Shown one piece after another: positions 26,256 to 35,904 of a stretch of DNA of 64,000 bases (within the stretch, counting starts at the first letter, position 1; every line of letters starts with the position of its first letter). The stretch comes from Cytophagales bacterium. GTDB taxonomy: Bacteria; Bacteroidota; Bacteroidia; Cytophagales; 172606-1. The translations under genes were made by a program, and so were the position numbers. A model generated the notes under the pieces. That model saw nothing but the letters and a program-made list of their open reading frames with translations. It made no database searches and was not told where the DNA came from. Location: contig JAUJNL010000012.1 of the NCBI GenBank assembly GCA_030448185.1, positions 1 to 64,000 of the forward strand, given 5' to 3'.

Positions 26256-27920
26256 ATGAAAAACGCTTTCTTCCTTTGCTTGCTGCTAAGCCATATTACC
26301 ACTTTTGCCCGGCCAGCCATTACCGAAAATCAAAAACTGGAGAGCTTGGCTAAAGTTTGGGGCTTCCTGAAGTATTATCATCCTCAGGTAGCCAAAGGCA
26401 AAATCGATTGGGATCAGGAACTGATTCAAAAGATGCCATTAGTAACCAAGGCGGCTACTCCCCAGGAATTAAGCCAGGTATACATAAGCTGGATTAATCA
26501 GCTTGGCAAAGTAAAACGTTGCGGGAAATGTGATAATAAGCAGATTGCTGACAGTCTAAGCCTTAACCTGGATCTTGACTGGGTCTACGATTCTACCTTA
26601 TTTACTCCCGAGTTAACGCAACAGTTAGATTACATCCGAAAGAACCGGAATCAGAAGAAGAATTATTATGTCAACTACCTTTATCCTTTATTTCCCGGAC
26701 AGGCAGCATTCAAAAATGAGAAAAAGTACGAAGGAATGGAATTCCCTGCCGAAGAGTACCGCTTGCTGGGCCTGTTCCGGTATTGGAACATTATTAACTA
26801 TTTTTACCCTTGTAAATACACGATTGACGAGGATTGGAACACTGTGCTCGCGGATATGCTTCCCAAATTCAGAAATGCGGCTACTCCCATGGAATATCAT
26901 CTAGCCATGCTGGAACTTATAGCAAGTATCCACGACAGCCATGCCTGGTTTAATACAAAATATACGTACCGATATTTTGGCCTCTACCGGGTGCCGTTTC
27001 GATTCAAAATCATTGATAATAAAGCAGTGGTTACTGGTTTTTACAATGACTCATTAGCCCGGCTTAATGATATTCGCTATGGCGACGTAATTACGCACGT
27101 TGAGGACAAAACTGTTAATGAGGTATTACAGCCCAAACTAAAATACATTAGTGCTTCTAATTACGCAACGCAACTCAGAAATGCCAGCGGCGTGATTTTC
27201 AGTGGTTCTACTGATTCTGTTAGAATGACTTTTGAGCGTAATGGCAACATCTACACCAAATCCGTTAAGCGATATTTTCCTTATTTGGTTGCTAACCGGA
27301 ATTTGCAAGCCAGTAAGGCGCAGCCCTGGAAATGGATCAGTAAGGATATAGGCTACGTGAATATGGACGAAATATCACCCAAACAGGTTAAGATCATGAT
27401 GAATGAGTTCCGGGATATAAAGGCCATCATTTTTGATATCCGGAATTACCCTAAGCCCATTGGTCATAATGTTGCTGCCTATCTCAATAAGGATAAAAGC
27501 ACCTATGCCAACTTTACCTATCCTGATCTTTCTTATCCGGGTATCAACAAGCGAAAGTCGGCCTGGAAAGCAGGAAGAAAGAATAATAAAAATGTTTATC
27601 CGGGGCAAGCAGTGCTGCTATTTAATGAAGATACGCAAAGTCGGGCTGAGTTTACCTGTATGGCCCTCCAATCGGCTCCCAAAGTTATCGGCGTAGGTAG
27701 TCAGACAGCGGGGGCCGTGGGAAACATAACCCGTATTGTTTTTCCGGGTGGCTATGAAACCACTATAACCGGAATGGGTGCATATTACCCTGATGGTCGT
27801 CCGACTCAACGGATTGGGATTGTACCTGATATTGAGGTAAAGCCCACTATTGAAGGAATACGGTCTGGCAAAGATGAAGTGCTAGAACGTGCCTTGCAGT
27901 ATTTGCAAACGGGAAAATAG
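26256..27920 (+). CDS. S41-family peptidase, secreted
   Basis: 554 residues with a signal peptide (MKNAFFLCLLLSHITTFA). The N-terminal 200 residues contain KVWGFLKYYHP and GLFRYWNIINYFYPC, two repeats typical of a Bacteroidota S41 subgroup. A PDZ-like region follows, and the protease core includes DIGYVNMDE-like sequence, AIIFDIRNYP and the nucleophile region NEDTQSRAEF near residue 460, with GSQTAGAVGN after it. Lys is not present at the position used in CtpA, so the catalytic arrangement may be closer to tricorn-type members. It is probably periplasmic. The gene is intact and stands alone between two terminators. Confidence 0.85.
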   Translation: MKNAFFLCLLLSHITTFARPAITENQKLESLAKVWGFLKYYHPQVAKGKIDWDQELIQKMPLVTKAATPQELSQVYISWINQLGKVKRCGKCDNKQIADSLSLNLDLDWVYDSTLFTPELTQQLDYIRKNRNQKKNYYVNYLYPLFPGQAAFKNEKKYEGMEFPAEEYRLLGLFRYWNIINYFYPCKYTIDEDWNTVLADMLPKFRNAATPMEYHLAMLELIASIHDSHAWFNTKYTYRYFGLYRVPFRFKIIDNKAVVTGFYNDSLARLNDIRYGDVITHVEDKTVNEVLQPKLKYISASNYATQLRNASGVIFSGSTDSVRMTFERNGNIYTKSVKRYFPYLVANRNLQASKAQPWKWISKDIGYVNMDEISPKQVKIMMNEFRDIKAIIFDIRNYPKPIGHNVAAYLNKDKSTYANFTYPDLSYPGINKRKSAWKAGRKNNKNVYPGQAVLLFNEDTQSRAEFTCMALQSAPKVIGVGSQTAGAVGNITRIVFPGGYETTITGMGAYYPDGRPTQRIGIVPDIEVKPTIEGIRSGKDEVLERALQYLQTGK

Positions 27921-27930
27921 GATAAAAGAC

Positions 27931-27957
27931 AAAGCCCCGGCATCACGCTGGGGCTTT
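27931..27957 (+). terminator. Terminator hairpin after S41 gene
   Basis: Stem AAAGCCCCGGC with GCTGGGGCTTT (one G-T pair), five-base loop, between the convergent S41 gene (+) and sucD remnant (-). It can act in both directions. Confidence 0.75.
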
Positions 27958-27985
27958 ATCGTTTATGGGAAGGTAAAACTTCCGT

Positions 27986-28853
27986 TTACGCAGTCACGCC
28001 TTTCAGGGCTTTTACCATCGTTTCACCAATCAGGGCGGAGACTCTACCACATGGACGCCGCACTCACGCAAGATCCGCATTTTAGCTTCGGCGGTATCAT
28101 CCGCGCCGCCAATAATAACACCGGCATGACCCATCCGGCGGCCCTTAGGAGCAGTCTGACCGGCAATGAACCCAACTACGGGTTTGCGGTTGCCATTCGC
28201 CTTAATCCAGTGGGCTGCTTCAGCTTCCATGCCACCGCCAATCTCACCGATCATCACGATGCCTTCCGTTTCGGGATCATTCATCAGCAGTTCAACGGCT
28301 TCTTTCGTAGTCGTTCCGATAATGGGGTCGCCACCAATCCCGATAGCCGTAGTCTGACCTAAGCCAGCTTTGGTTAACTGGTCGACTGCTTCGTACGTAA
28401 GGGTACCGGATTTGGAAACGAGTCCTATTCGGCCTTTTTTGAAGATAAATCCCGGCATAATGCCTACTTTACATTCTTCGGCCGTGATGATACCGGGGCG
28501 ATCAACCGAACACCCTTGCGCTTGATGTATTCCTTGGCATAGATCATATCCGGGTGGGAATGCCTTCGGTAATAGTCACGATTAGTCCGATTCCCGCATC
28601 GGCTGCCTCCATGATGGCATCAGCCGCAAATGCCGGGGGTACAAAGATGATGGAAACATCCGCACCGTTTCGCGTACCGCGTCTTCTACGGTATTGAATA
28701 CGGGACGATCCAGATGCTTACTCCCCCTTTGCCTGGGGTTACACCGCCCACTACCTGGGTACCATACTCAATCATTTGTCCGGCATGGAAAGACCCTTCG
28801 GAGCCGGTAAAGCCCTGTACAATAATGCGGGAATTTTTATTGACTAAAACATA
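27986..28853 (-). pseudogene. sucD: Succinyl-CoA ligase alpha subunit, multiply frameshifted
   Basis: The central part (28458-28030) is open and typical of Suc[47 protein letters not shown], and [13 protein letters not shown] with the phosphorylated His. The end continues in another frame as [16 protein letters not shown]. The start, in yet other frames, reads [51 protein letters not shown]. At least five small indels are present and the ATG is damaged. The intact enzyme, with SucC, makes ATP or GTP from succinyl-CoA in the citric acid cycle. No sucC lies nearby. Either another copy exists or these are sequence errors. Confidence 0.85.
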
Positions 28854-29107
28854 TGAGGATTCAGTTAAAGTTTTGGCAAAAATAGGCTTAAATGGGAGAA
28901 AGCAAAATTATGTACCCATTTGCTGCGATGCTTACCAATTGATTAATGCTTCAGTAAATGAATAAATTAAATGGATAAATTGCTCACGCATCACGAATGG
29001 CTTTACCTGATGCGGAACTTTGGACAACTGATTTATAACTTTACGTCAACAAAATTATTTAATTGCCAGCAATTAGGCATTGTCACATCACTTCATCAGT
29101 TATTTAT

Positions 29108-30031
29108 ATGGTTATTTACAACAATAAAGAATGGTTTAATTCTCTGATTAACTTTTACCGGAGTTATATCATCCGGGTATTGCTCCGCTACGTACTCATT
29201 ATGGGCCTGATCACTACGATTATATGCGTGCTGATTTTGGACGTGTTTAAAACTGGTATCCGGTTTCATTCCGGTACGTTCTCCCTACTGGGCATTGTAC
29301 TGAGTATTTTACTGGTATTCCGGACCAATACGGCGTATGACCGCTGGTGGGAAGGTCGCAAGCAATGGGGCAGCCTGGTCAATACGAGCCGTAATATTGC
29401 CCTGTCTTTGCATACGTTACTGGAACGCACCGATACCCAAAACCGGGATTTCTTCTCCAAGCACCTGGCTAACTTTGCCATTGCTCTGAAAGAACACCTC
29501 CGTACAGGCGTGAAACTGGAAGAACTTCACCACCTGACGGACCCGGAAAAACAAACCTACGGACGTCGGCAGCATATTCCTAATTTCATCCTCAGCCAGC
29601 TATACGAAGGCGTGCAGGAGCTTTACCGGGCCGGGGTAATCAGCGGCTATGACCTGATGCAGTTAAAAACGCACGTTGGTACCCTGACCGATATACTAGG
29701 CGCCTGCGAACGGATCAAAAAAACGCCCATTCCCTTTTCCTACAATATTTATATCAAAACATTTATTCTGGCCTACGCAATCATGCTGCCTTTTGGATTG
29801 ATCGAAGAATTCGGGTATTATACGATTCCAGTGGTCATGCTGATTTTCTTTGCCTTCGTGGGCGTAGAGTTACTGGCCGAGGAAATCGAAGATCCTTTTG
29901 AACTGGACTGTAATGACTTGCCTACTGGCACAATCGCCACAACCATCGGCAATAATGTAGCTGAAATTTTGTGCTTGTTTAGCGAAGCGGAAAAGGAAGA
30001 AAAACGGGAGTTATTTGAAAAAATATTTTAA
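29108..30031 (+). CDS. Bestrophin-family anion channel
   Basis: 307 residues from the ATG at 29108; an upstream in-frame start at 29063 would add a poor leader and is rejected. Two N-terminal membrane helices (LLRYVLIMGLITTIICVLIL and SLLGIVLSILLVFRTNTAY) are followed by the family signature YDRWWEGRKQWGSLVN, a soluble helical part, and two more helices near the C-terminus (FILAYAIMLPFGLIEEF and IPVVMLIFFAFVGVELLAEE) followed by IEDPFELDCNDLP. This matches bacterial bestrophin homologues, which form pentameric ion channels in the inner membrane. The gene is intact and has no operon partner. Confidence 0.88.
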   Translation: MVIYNNKEWFNSLINFYRSYIIRVLLRYVLIMGLITTIICVLILDVFKTGIRFHSGTFSLLGIVLSILLVFRTNTAYDRWWEGRKQWGSLVNTSRNIALSLHTLLERTDTQNRDFFSKHLANFAIALKEHLRTGVKLEELHHLTDPEKQTYGRRQHIPNFILSQLYEGVQELYRAGVISGYDLMQLKTHVGTLTDILGACERIKKTPIPFSYNIYIKTFILAYAIMLPFGLIEEFGYYTIPVVMLIFFAFVGVELLAEEIEDPFELDCNDLPTGTIATTIGNNVAEILCLFSEAEKEEKRELFEKIF

Positions 30032-30181
30032 GATGATAGGCTGATCGGTGGATGTGCCAATGGGCGGGCAAGTCCCCATCTTCCGTAATGATAACGTTAA
30101 TGACCAGTTAATCAGCTTTGGCCAATCACCCGTAATGCAAAGATACTGGTTCAAGGCCTGCAACTTTCAACCTATACCTGT

Positions 30182-32512
30182 TTGAATTCAAATCAGAAAG
30201 TAAGCGAACTGCTGGCCCGCCTGGAGGCATTAAGTCAATCGGTAGAAGGGCAACAGCAGGAAATCCGGCTGATCCGGCAGGAGCTCCGGCAACTGCTGGC
30301 CCCTGCCGATGCGCCACCTCAGGTTGAATCATCCATTTTACCGGAAGAAAGCTTTCGAAAAACGGCACCCCCCACTCCGATAGTGCCATCAGCGGTAACT
30401 TCCGAAAACGGTCCCGTGTACCGGGCCCCTTACGCCAAACCAGTTATTCCTCCGGCTCCGGCCGCGGGCAAACGGAATCTGGAAGAATACATCGGCGGTA
30501 ACCTGATCAATAAGATTGGTATTGAAATACTGGTACTGGGCGTGGGTATTTTTCTGAACTATGCCATTGAAAACGACTTGATCAGCCCTGCCATGCGGAT
30601 CGTGCTGGGGGCGGTGGCTGGTTTATTGCTCGTAGGATTGGCTTACCGGCTTAAGAAGGATTATCATGCCTACAGTGCTGTACTACTTAGCGGCGGCGTA
30701 GCTACGCTGTATTTCAGCACCTACGTAGCCTACGATTTCTATAGCCTGTTGCCCCACGCAATTGCCTTTATCCTGATGCTGGCGGTAACTATTTTTACGG
30801 TATATGCCGCTATTAAATTTGATCAGCAGGTAATCGGTGTCATGGGACAGGCAGGCGCTTATGCAGTGCCTTTGTTGCTGAGCCAGGGTTCGGGACAAGT
30901 GGCGGTTCTGTTTACCTATATGGTTATTATTAACGGCGGCATTGCCTGGGTAGCTTTCAGTAGAAATTGGCCGCTGATGAATGCAACTGCCTTTGTACTC
31001 ACCTGGCTGACGTTCGGCGGCTGGTTTGCCCTGGTGTTCGTTGCGGACAAGCACCTCCCGATTGCCCTGATTTTCGGTTTCCTGTTTTTTGCCCTTTTTT
31101 ACGTTATACTGGCTTTCTATCAATTGCCTCATGCCCATCTGCAAAAGCGTAATACCGCTTTTCTGCTGCTAAATGCTTCATTGTTCTATCTCTTTGGGTA
31201 CCTGGCACTGGATGCCTCGGCATTTGCCCATTTGGGCGGTACCTTTACGCTGCTGGTAGCCTTGCTGCACGGCGGCGTAGCCTGGCTGTTTTACCATAGG
31301 GGGGCTTCTCCCCTCTTTTACGTGTCGTTGGCCCTGTCCATCACATTCCTGACGATTGCCATTCCCGTGCAGTTCAATCAGGCCCCGGTTACGTTGCTGT
31401 GGGCTACCGAAGCGGTAGTATTGTACTGGATCAGTCTACGGTCCCGGACGGAATTGTTTGCCTCTTTTGCCGCGGCGCTGGTGCTGCTTTCCAGCTTCAG
31501 CCTGATGGCCAACTGGAGTTCCTATACCACTGATCCCCTTCAAGGGCTTCCGTTCCTATTGAACCGGTACTTTATGGCCGCTCTATGGGTAACTGCTTCC
31601 CAGATTATAATCAGGCGGCTGGCCTCGAAATACCAGGAACCATCCGGCAGCTATTTGGCAGATCTTTTCAAAACGGCGTTACCCGTCATTACGGGCCTGT
31701 TGCTATACAGTGCCTTTTTTCTGGAAATCAATCACTATTTCAACTACCGGATTAGTCAGTTGACCACTTCTAAACCGGAAGCAAATCTGCTGGTCATCAA
31801 TGACCTCGAAAATCTGCGCCAGCTCTGCCTGATTAGTTTCTCGGCCCTGTATATAACTATAGCCGGTCTGCTGGCTATTCGGTTACGTGCCGGCAAAGCC
31901 TGGAATCAGGCCGCACTGGGGTTGGCTTTATTGGTAGTAATCTGGTGGCTGGTAGCCGGACTGGGTGCTGCGGAAGATCTTAGGGAGAGTTATATGCAGA
32001 CCAACGCTGGTGCCGTTTCCTTCTATCTATGGATCAGGTACGTGGGCTACACCAGCGTAGGCGTTATGCTCTTCCTGGGAACCCGGATTCTCCGTACGGT
32101 TTCCCCTACCAAAGACCATCCCCTGCTCCGGCTATTCACGATTGCGGTTCATACTTTTGTACTGGCCGTCCTCAGCGCCGAATTGCTGCAATTGTCGATG
32201 TGGCTCGGACGGAGTGACCTAACTTCCCGCAAGCAGTGGGCGCAAAAGGTAGGTTTCAGCGTGTTATGGGGCCTCTACTCGCTGGGACTGGTGGCCTATG
32301 GCTTCCGGGGAAAACAAAAGCTGCTCCGGTTCATGGGCATTGGCCTGTTTGCCATTACGCTGACGAAGCTTTTCCTGTTTGATCTGAGTAATATTCCTAC
32401 CATTGGCAAAATCATTGCCTTCGTGGGCCTGGGTATACTATTGCTAATCATTTCCTTCCTGTATCAGAAATATAAATCCGTTATTCTGGGGGAAGAAGAA
32501 CCGGCGGAATAG
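30182..32512 (+). CDS. DUF2339-family polytopic membrane protein
   Basis: 776 residues. It begins with a coiled-coil segment (VSELLARLEALSQSVEGQQQ), a proline-rich linker, then GGNLINKIGIEILVLGVGIFLNYAIE, the typical entry into DUF2339, and more than 20 predicted membrane helices to the C-terminus. The start codon appears to be TTG at 30182, since no ATG fits; the 150 bp upstream have no other clear signal. Members of DUF2339 are widespread but have no proven function. The gene is intact and followed 9 bp later by a long inverted-repeat region. Confidence 0.85.
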   Translation: MNSNQKVSELLARLEALSQSVEGQQQEIRLIRQELRQLLAPADAPPQVESSILPEESFRKTAPPTPIVPSAVTSENGPVYRAPYAKPVIPPAPAAGKRNLEEYIGGNLINKIGIEILVLGVGIFLNYAIENDLISPAMRIVLGAVAGLLLVGLAYRLKKDYHAYSAVLLSGGVATLYFSTYVAYDFYSLLPHAIAFILMLAVTIFTVYAAIKFDQQVIGVMGQAGAYAVPLLLSQGSGQVAVLFTYMVIINGGIAWVAFSRNWPLMNATAFVLTWLTFGGWFALVFVADKHLPIALIFGFLFFALFYVILAFYQLPHAHLQKRNTAFLLLNASLFYLFGYLALDASAFAHLGGTFTLLVALLHGGVAWLFYHRGASPLFYVSLALSITFLTIAIPVQFNQAPVTLLWATEAVVLYWISLRSRTELFASFAAALVLLSSFSLMANWSSYTTDPLQGLPFLLNRYFMAALWVTASQIIIRRLASKYQEPSGSYLADLFKTALPVITGLLLYSAFFLEINHYFNYRISQLTTSKPEANLLVINDLENLRQLCLISFSALYITIAGLLAIRLRAGKAWNQAALGLALLVVIWWLVAGLGAAEDLRESYMQTNAGAVSFYLWIRYVGYTSVGVMLFLGTRILRTVSPTKDHPLLRLFTIAVHTFVLAVLSAELLQLSMWLGRSDLTSRKQWAQKVGFSVLWGLYSLGLVAYGFRGKQKLLRFMGIGLFAITLTKLFLFDLSNIPTIGKIIAFVGLGILLLIISFLYQKYKSVILGEEEPAE

Positions 32513-32520
32513 GGAGCTTA

Positions 32521-32895
32521 AGTGGATGTGCTGATTAGATCATGTGCTGATGTGCTGATAATCTCTTATGAAGAACTTATTTTATAATTTATTTCGTCGT
32601 GGTGCTTAATTCCAAGTTGTTTGTAAAATGATTCATTTGTAACCTACTTCGGTCGACGGCTCTGCTTACTGGATATTTCTTGCCATTAAGACCCAAATGG
32701 GTGTACAACAAATTGCCGATTGTTCATCCGCATTTATAATGCGGAACAACATGAAGAACCGACTAAATAGGTAATGCTAAACGCTAAAGGTTAAATGAAT
32801 GAAGTTATAAAATAGAATAATCAACAGTTTTACACTTATCCCATTGCGCATTCATCATTAGCACATCAGCACATGATCTAATCAGCACATCCACT
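32521..32895. repeat. 375-bp element bounded by perfect 36-bp inverted repeats
   Basis: The 36 bases at 32521-32556 are repeated as an exact reverse complement at 32860-32895; both consist of GTGCTGAT-like and GATTAGATCATG units. The interior is non-coding. It includes a stretch (32701-32750) containing TGTTCATCCGCATT and AATGCGGAAC that is closely related to the inside of the insertion element at 59583-59812. No target duplication is visible. It occupies most of the gap between the DUF2339 and threonine dehydratase genes. Confidence 0.75.
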
Positions 32896-32917
32896 CAATC
32901 ATCTATTTAATCTTCGT

Positions 32918-33882
32918 ATGTCCCTCTCTCCCCCCTTATCTGTCCCAACCCTGGCAACGATTCAGGAGGCCCATGCCCGGATAAAACCTTATATCCACCA
33001 AACCCCGGTACTCTCTTCGGGCAGCCTCAATGCCATCGCGGGTGCCGAAGTTTATTTTAAATGCGAAAACCTGCAGAAAATCGGTGCTTTTAAAATACGG
33101 GGTGGACTGAACGCCGTGCTTTCGTTACCGGAGGAAGAAAGACGTAATGGCGTGGCTACGCATTCTTCCGGGAACCATGCCCAGGCCATTGCCTACGCTG
33201 CCCGCGAGGTAGGGGTAAAAGCCTACATTGTGATGCCGCGAACTGCACCGGAGATCAAGCAGAAGGCAGTAGCCGGCTACGGAGCCGAAGGTATTTTGTG
33301 TGAACCTACGCTTCAGAGCCGCGAAGATACCTTGCAGGCGGTAGTAGCCGCACCGGGAGCCGCTTTGTGCATCCCTTCGACGACTACCGGGTGATCGCCG
33401 GACAGGCAACTGCGGCGAAAGAACTACTGGAAGAAATTCGGGATTGAACGGTGTAATGGCACCTGTCGGCGGCGGCGGATTGCTAAGCGGAACGGCACTG
33501 GCCGTGCATTACCTGGCGCATATGGGACGAACGCGTAATCGCCGGAGAACCCGAAGGAGCCAACGATGCGTTCCGTTCGCTGCAAGCGAGAAGTGTACCG
33601 CCCCATTTTGGTGGTTAACACGATTGCCGATGGATTGCTTACCACCCTGAGCAGTAACACCTTTGCGATTATCCAGCAATACGTGGGTGGGATCATTACC
33701 GTAACTGACCGGAAATTATTGCCGCCATGCGGCTAATCTGGGGATGGATGAAGGCAAAATTCGAGCCTTCGCCCGCCGTACCGTTTGCTGCCGTACTGAA
33801 AGAGAAACTTTTGCGGGTAAAAAGTAGGCATCATTCTATCGGAGGCAATGTGGATCTGGACAAATTGCCTTTCAAATCCTAA
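32918..33882 (+). pseudogene. Threonine dehydratase / serine racemase-like PLP enzyme, frameshifted
   Basis: The first 158 codons are open and typical of fold-type II PLP enzymes: FKCENLQKIGAFKIRGG with the PLP-binding Lys and THSSGNHAQAIAYAA. The rest is found in three frames: VHPFDDYRVIAGQATAAKE, GVMAPVGGGGLLSGTALAVH (the phosphate-binding glycine loop), VIAGEPEGANDAFRS, and GNVDLDKLPFKS at the end. The breaks near 33367 and 33446 are single-base losses in runs of T; two or more others follow. An intact enzyme of about 320 residues would deaminate Thr or Ser, or racemise Ser. Confidence 0.85.
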
Positions 33883-33916
33883 TTTGGCGGCAACGAAGTA
33901 AACCACTGCTACAACC

Positions 33917-34430
33917 ATGAGAAAACTCATTCTGAACCTGACGTCAGCCTGGATGGATTCATCGAAGGACCTAACGGTGAATTTGACTGGTGCCTGACCG
34001 ACCAGGATTACGGCATGACCGGGTTTATGAACCGGATTGATGCCGTTTGTTCGGACGGAAAAAGCTATCAATTGCTGAAGCAGTACGAGGAGCATCCTTA
34101 TCCGGATAAAAAGAAATACGTCTTCTCCGAAACCCTTCCATCCATTGACTCCTATGCCCCGGAGGTAATTACCCCGGAACGCCGCGCAGAGAGGTAACGC
34201 AATTAAAGGAGCAGCCAGGCAAAGATATCTGGCTTTATTTGGTGCCGTGCTTACTTCACATCTGCTTAACGCGGGGGCTGGTCGACGAACTCCTGTTATC
34301 TGTCCATCATTCTGTTAGGAACTGGTAAGCCCTTGTTTTCCGACATAAAGAGAGAGTTCACTGTCAGCTTTTGCATACCCAAGCTACACTACGGGACTGG
34401 TGCAGCCATTATCGGGTAAAAGTAAGCAGA
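33917..34430 (+). pseudogene. Dihydrofolate reductase-like (RibD C-terminal domain) protein, frameshifted
   Basis: Starts MRKLILNL and then, after one lost G, DVSLDGFIEGPNGEFDW. A 60-codon open piece reads GYTGF-like DYGMTGFMNRIDAV and KKKYVFSETLP; then QLKEQPGKDIWLYG and SHLLNAGLVDELLLS follow in other frames. This is the YyaP/YwjB-type family of RibD C-terminal domain proteins, about 170 residues, of unknown substrate. At least four indels are present. Confidence 0.75.
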
Positions 34431-34464
34431 TCGGAAAGTAGGTTATTTAGTCAATACGCCGGTT

Positions 34465-34882
34465 TTACTGTTCAATCATCTTATGGATGTGCTTTTCAGC
34501 TCCAAACATGTTTTCGTAACAGGCCACAATGCGGTGTCCTTTATCCAGCAGGTACGTGATGCGGCGGGTAAACCGGATCGGGGAATAGTTGCCTTGTAAA
34601 GTTCAGCTACCTGTCCATTGGTATCCGCCAGCAGGTCAAAGGGTAATTTATGAGCTTTCTTAAATTCCAGGTGGGTTTCCACCGGGTCACGGCTAATGCC
34701 GAAAACGGGAATATCCATATTCCGGAACAGGGAAAATGTATCCCGGAACTCACAGGCCTCTTTGGTACAGCCGGCGTAAAATCTTTGGGATAAAATAAAT
34801 GATGCAGAAGTTGCCTTGCATGTCTGACTGAGGAGGCAAAATTACGACCGGAGGTAGAAGGCAACGTAAAATTTGGCGCGGC
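34465..34882 (-). pseudogene. Peroxiredoxin (BCP/AhpC-TSA family), frameshifted and missing its start
   Basis: Pieces in different frames give APNFTLPSTSGRNF, then IYFIPKDFTPGCTKEACEF with the peroxidatic Cys, then MDIPVFGISRDPVETHLEF and LLADTNGQVAELY, and finally a C-terminal HKMIEQ before the stop at 34465. Several single-base losses separate them, and the first few codons with the start are absent. An intact copy would reduce peroxides with thioredoxin. Confidence 0.78.
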
Positions 34883-35116
34883 TGATTAATCGATAATGGC
34901 ATTAGGACAATGAAAAATGTTGAAGGCTAAATATTATAGGCTAAAAGATAGAGCCATTTACGCCTGTTAAGCGTTTTGGTTTAACTTACTTTTTATTGGC
35001 ACCCAAATGAGCAGCCTAACGATTGGTTTGGTTCGACCGAATAATAGAACGCATAAGTAATTGGAAAACAAACCAGAACAAGTCTAATGCTGTTTCGGCC
35101 TAGTCATCCCTAAATT

Positions 35117-35805
35117 ATGATTGATCTCGAAACTAAACGGCTTTCCCGGCTGATTTCCATTCTGACGTTGCTGCAAATCAAACAGCCCGCAGCGCTGAAC
35201 TAGCTAACCGGTTTGCTGTCAGTACTCGAACCATCTATCGTGACATCAGAAGTTTAGAAAAATGCAGGCATTCCCGTGGTAATGCATGAAGAAAGGGATA
35301 TTCATTGCTGGAGGTACCGTCTTCCGCGGTCATGTTTACCGAAGGCGAGGCCAATGCCCTGGTAACCGCCGAACAGTTCATTCTCATCAATAAAGACGCG
35401 TCTCTGGTGAAAGAATATGGGCAAGCCGTGAACAAAGTAAAAGCCATCTTGCGGAATAGTGCCCGAGACAAAGCAAACCTGCTTGCCAGCCGCATTAAAA
35501 TTTATCCCGCTACTTCGCCTGAATCTACAAGCGACTATCTATCCGCCATCCAGCATGCGCTGACCAATTATAACCTGGTCCAGATGCAGTATCAGTCTTC
35601 TTCCAGTGCATATACCAGCCGGGTAGTCGAACCCTTTGCCTTACTTAATACGCAAGCAAACTGGTTGTTGATAGGCTGGTGTCACCTCAGAAAAGCTTAC
35701 CGGGTTTTCCGGCTGGACCGAATTGTGAAACTGACGGTTTCAGAAGAAAAGTTTACCTCTCATTCAATGACGTTGAAGGAATATTTTAGAAAATACCACG
35801 AATAA
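35117..35805 (+). pseudogene. WYL-domain HTH transcriptional regulator, frameshifted in its DNA-binding part
   Basis: The ATG at 35117 opens MIDLETKRLSRLISILTLLQIK; after a break near 35183 the helix-turn-helix continues as ELANRFAVSTRTIYRDIRSLE, and after another near 35263 as GIPVVMHEE. From 35305 the frame is open for 166 codons: a WYL domain (VQMQYQSSSSAYTSRVVEPFAL and WLLIGWCHLRKAYRVFRLDRI). Intact members are repressors or activators that sense ligands through the WYL domain. It stands just upstream of the NmrA-like gene and may have regulated it. Confidence 0.8.
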
Positions 35806-35904
35806 TTTCAGTACCTCTGACATAGGGCTGTCACGGACCGCGGTTACGTTTGCCACCAGTATTGCGTCGGTTAAACTTTATTATTCACATTAAAATCAAT
35901 ACCG

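Noticed and set aside
30138-30145. TATCTTTG promoter-like sequence on the minus strand
   Set aside because: It matches the -7 consensus but no minus-strand gene follows; it points into the end of the bestrophin gene. Kept only as a possible chance match.
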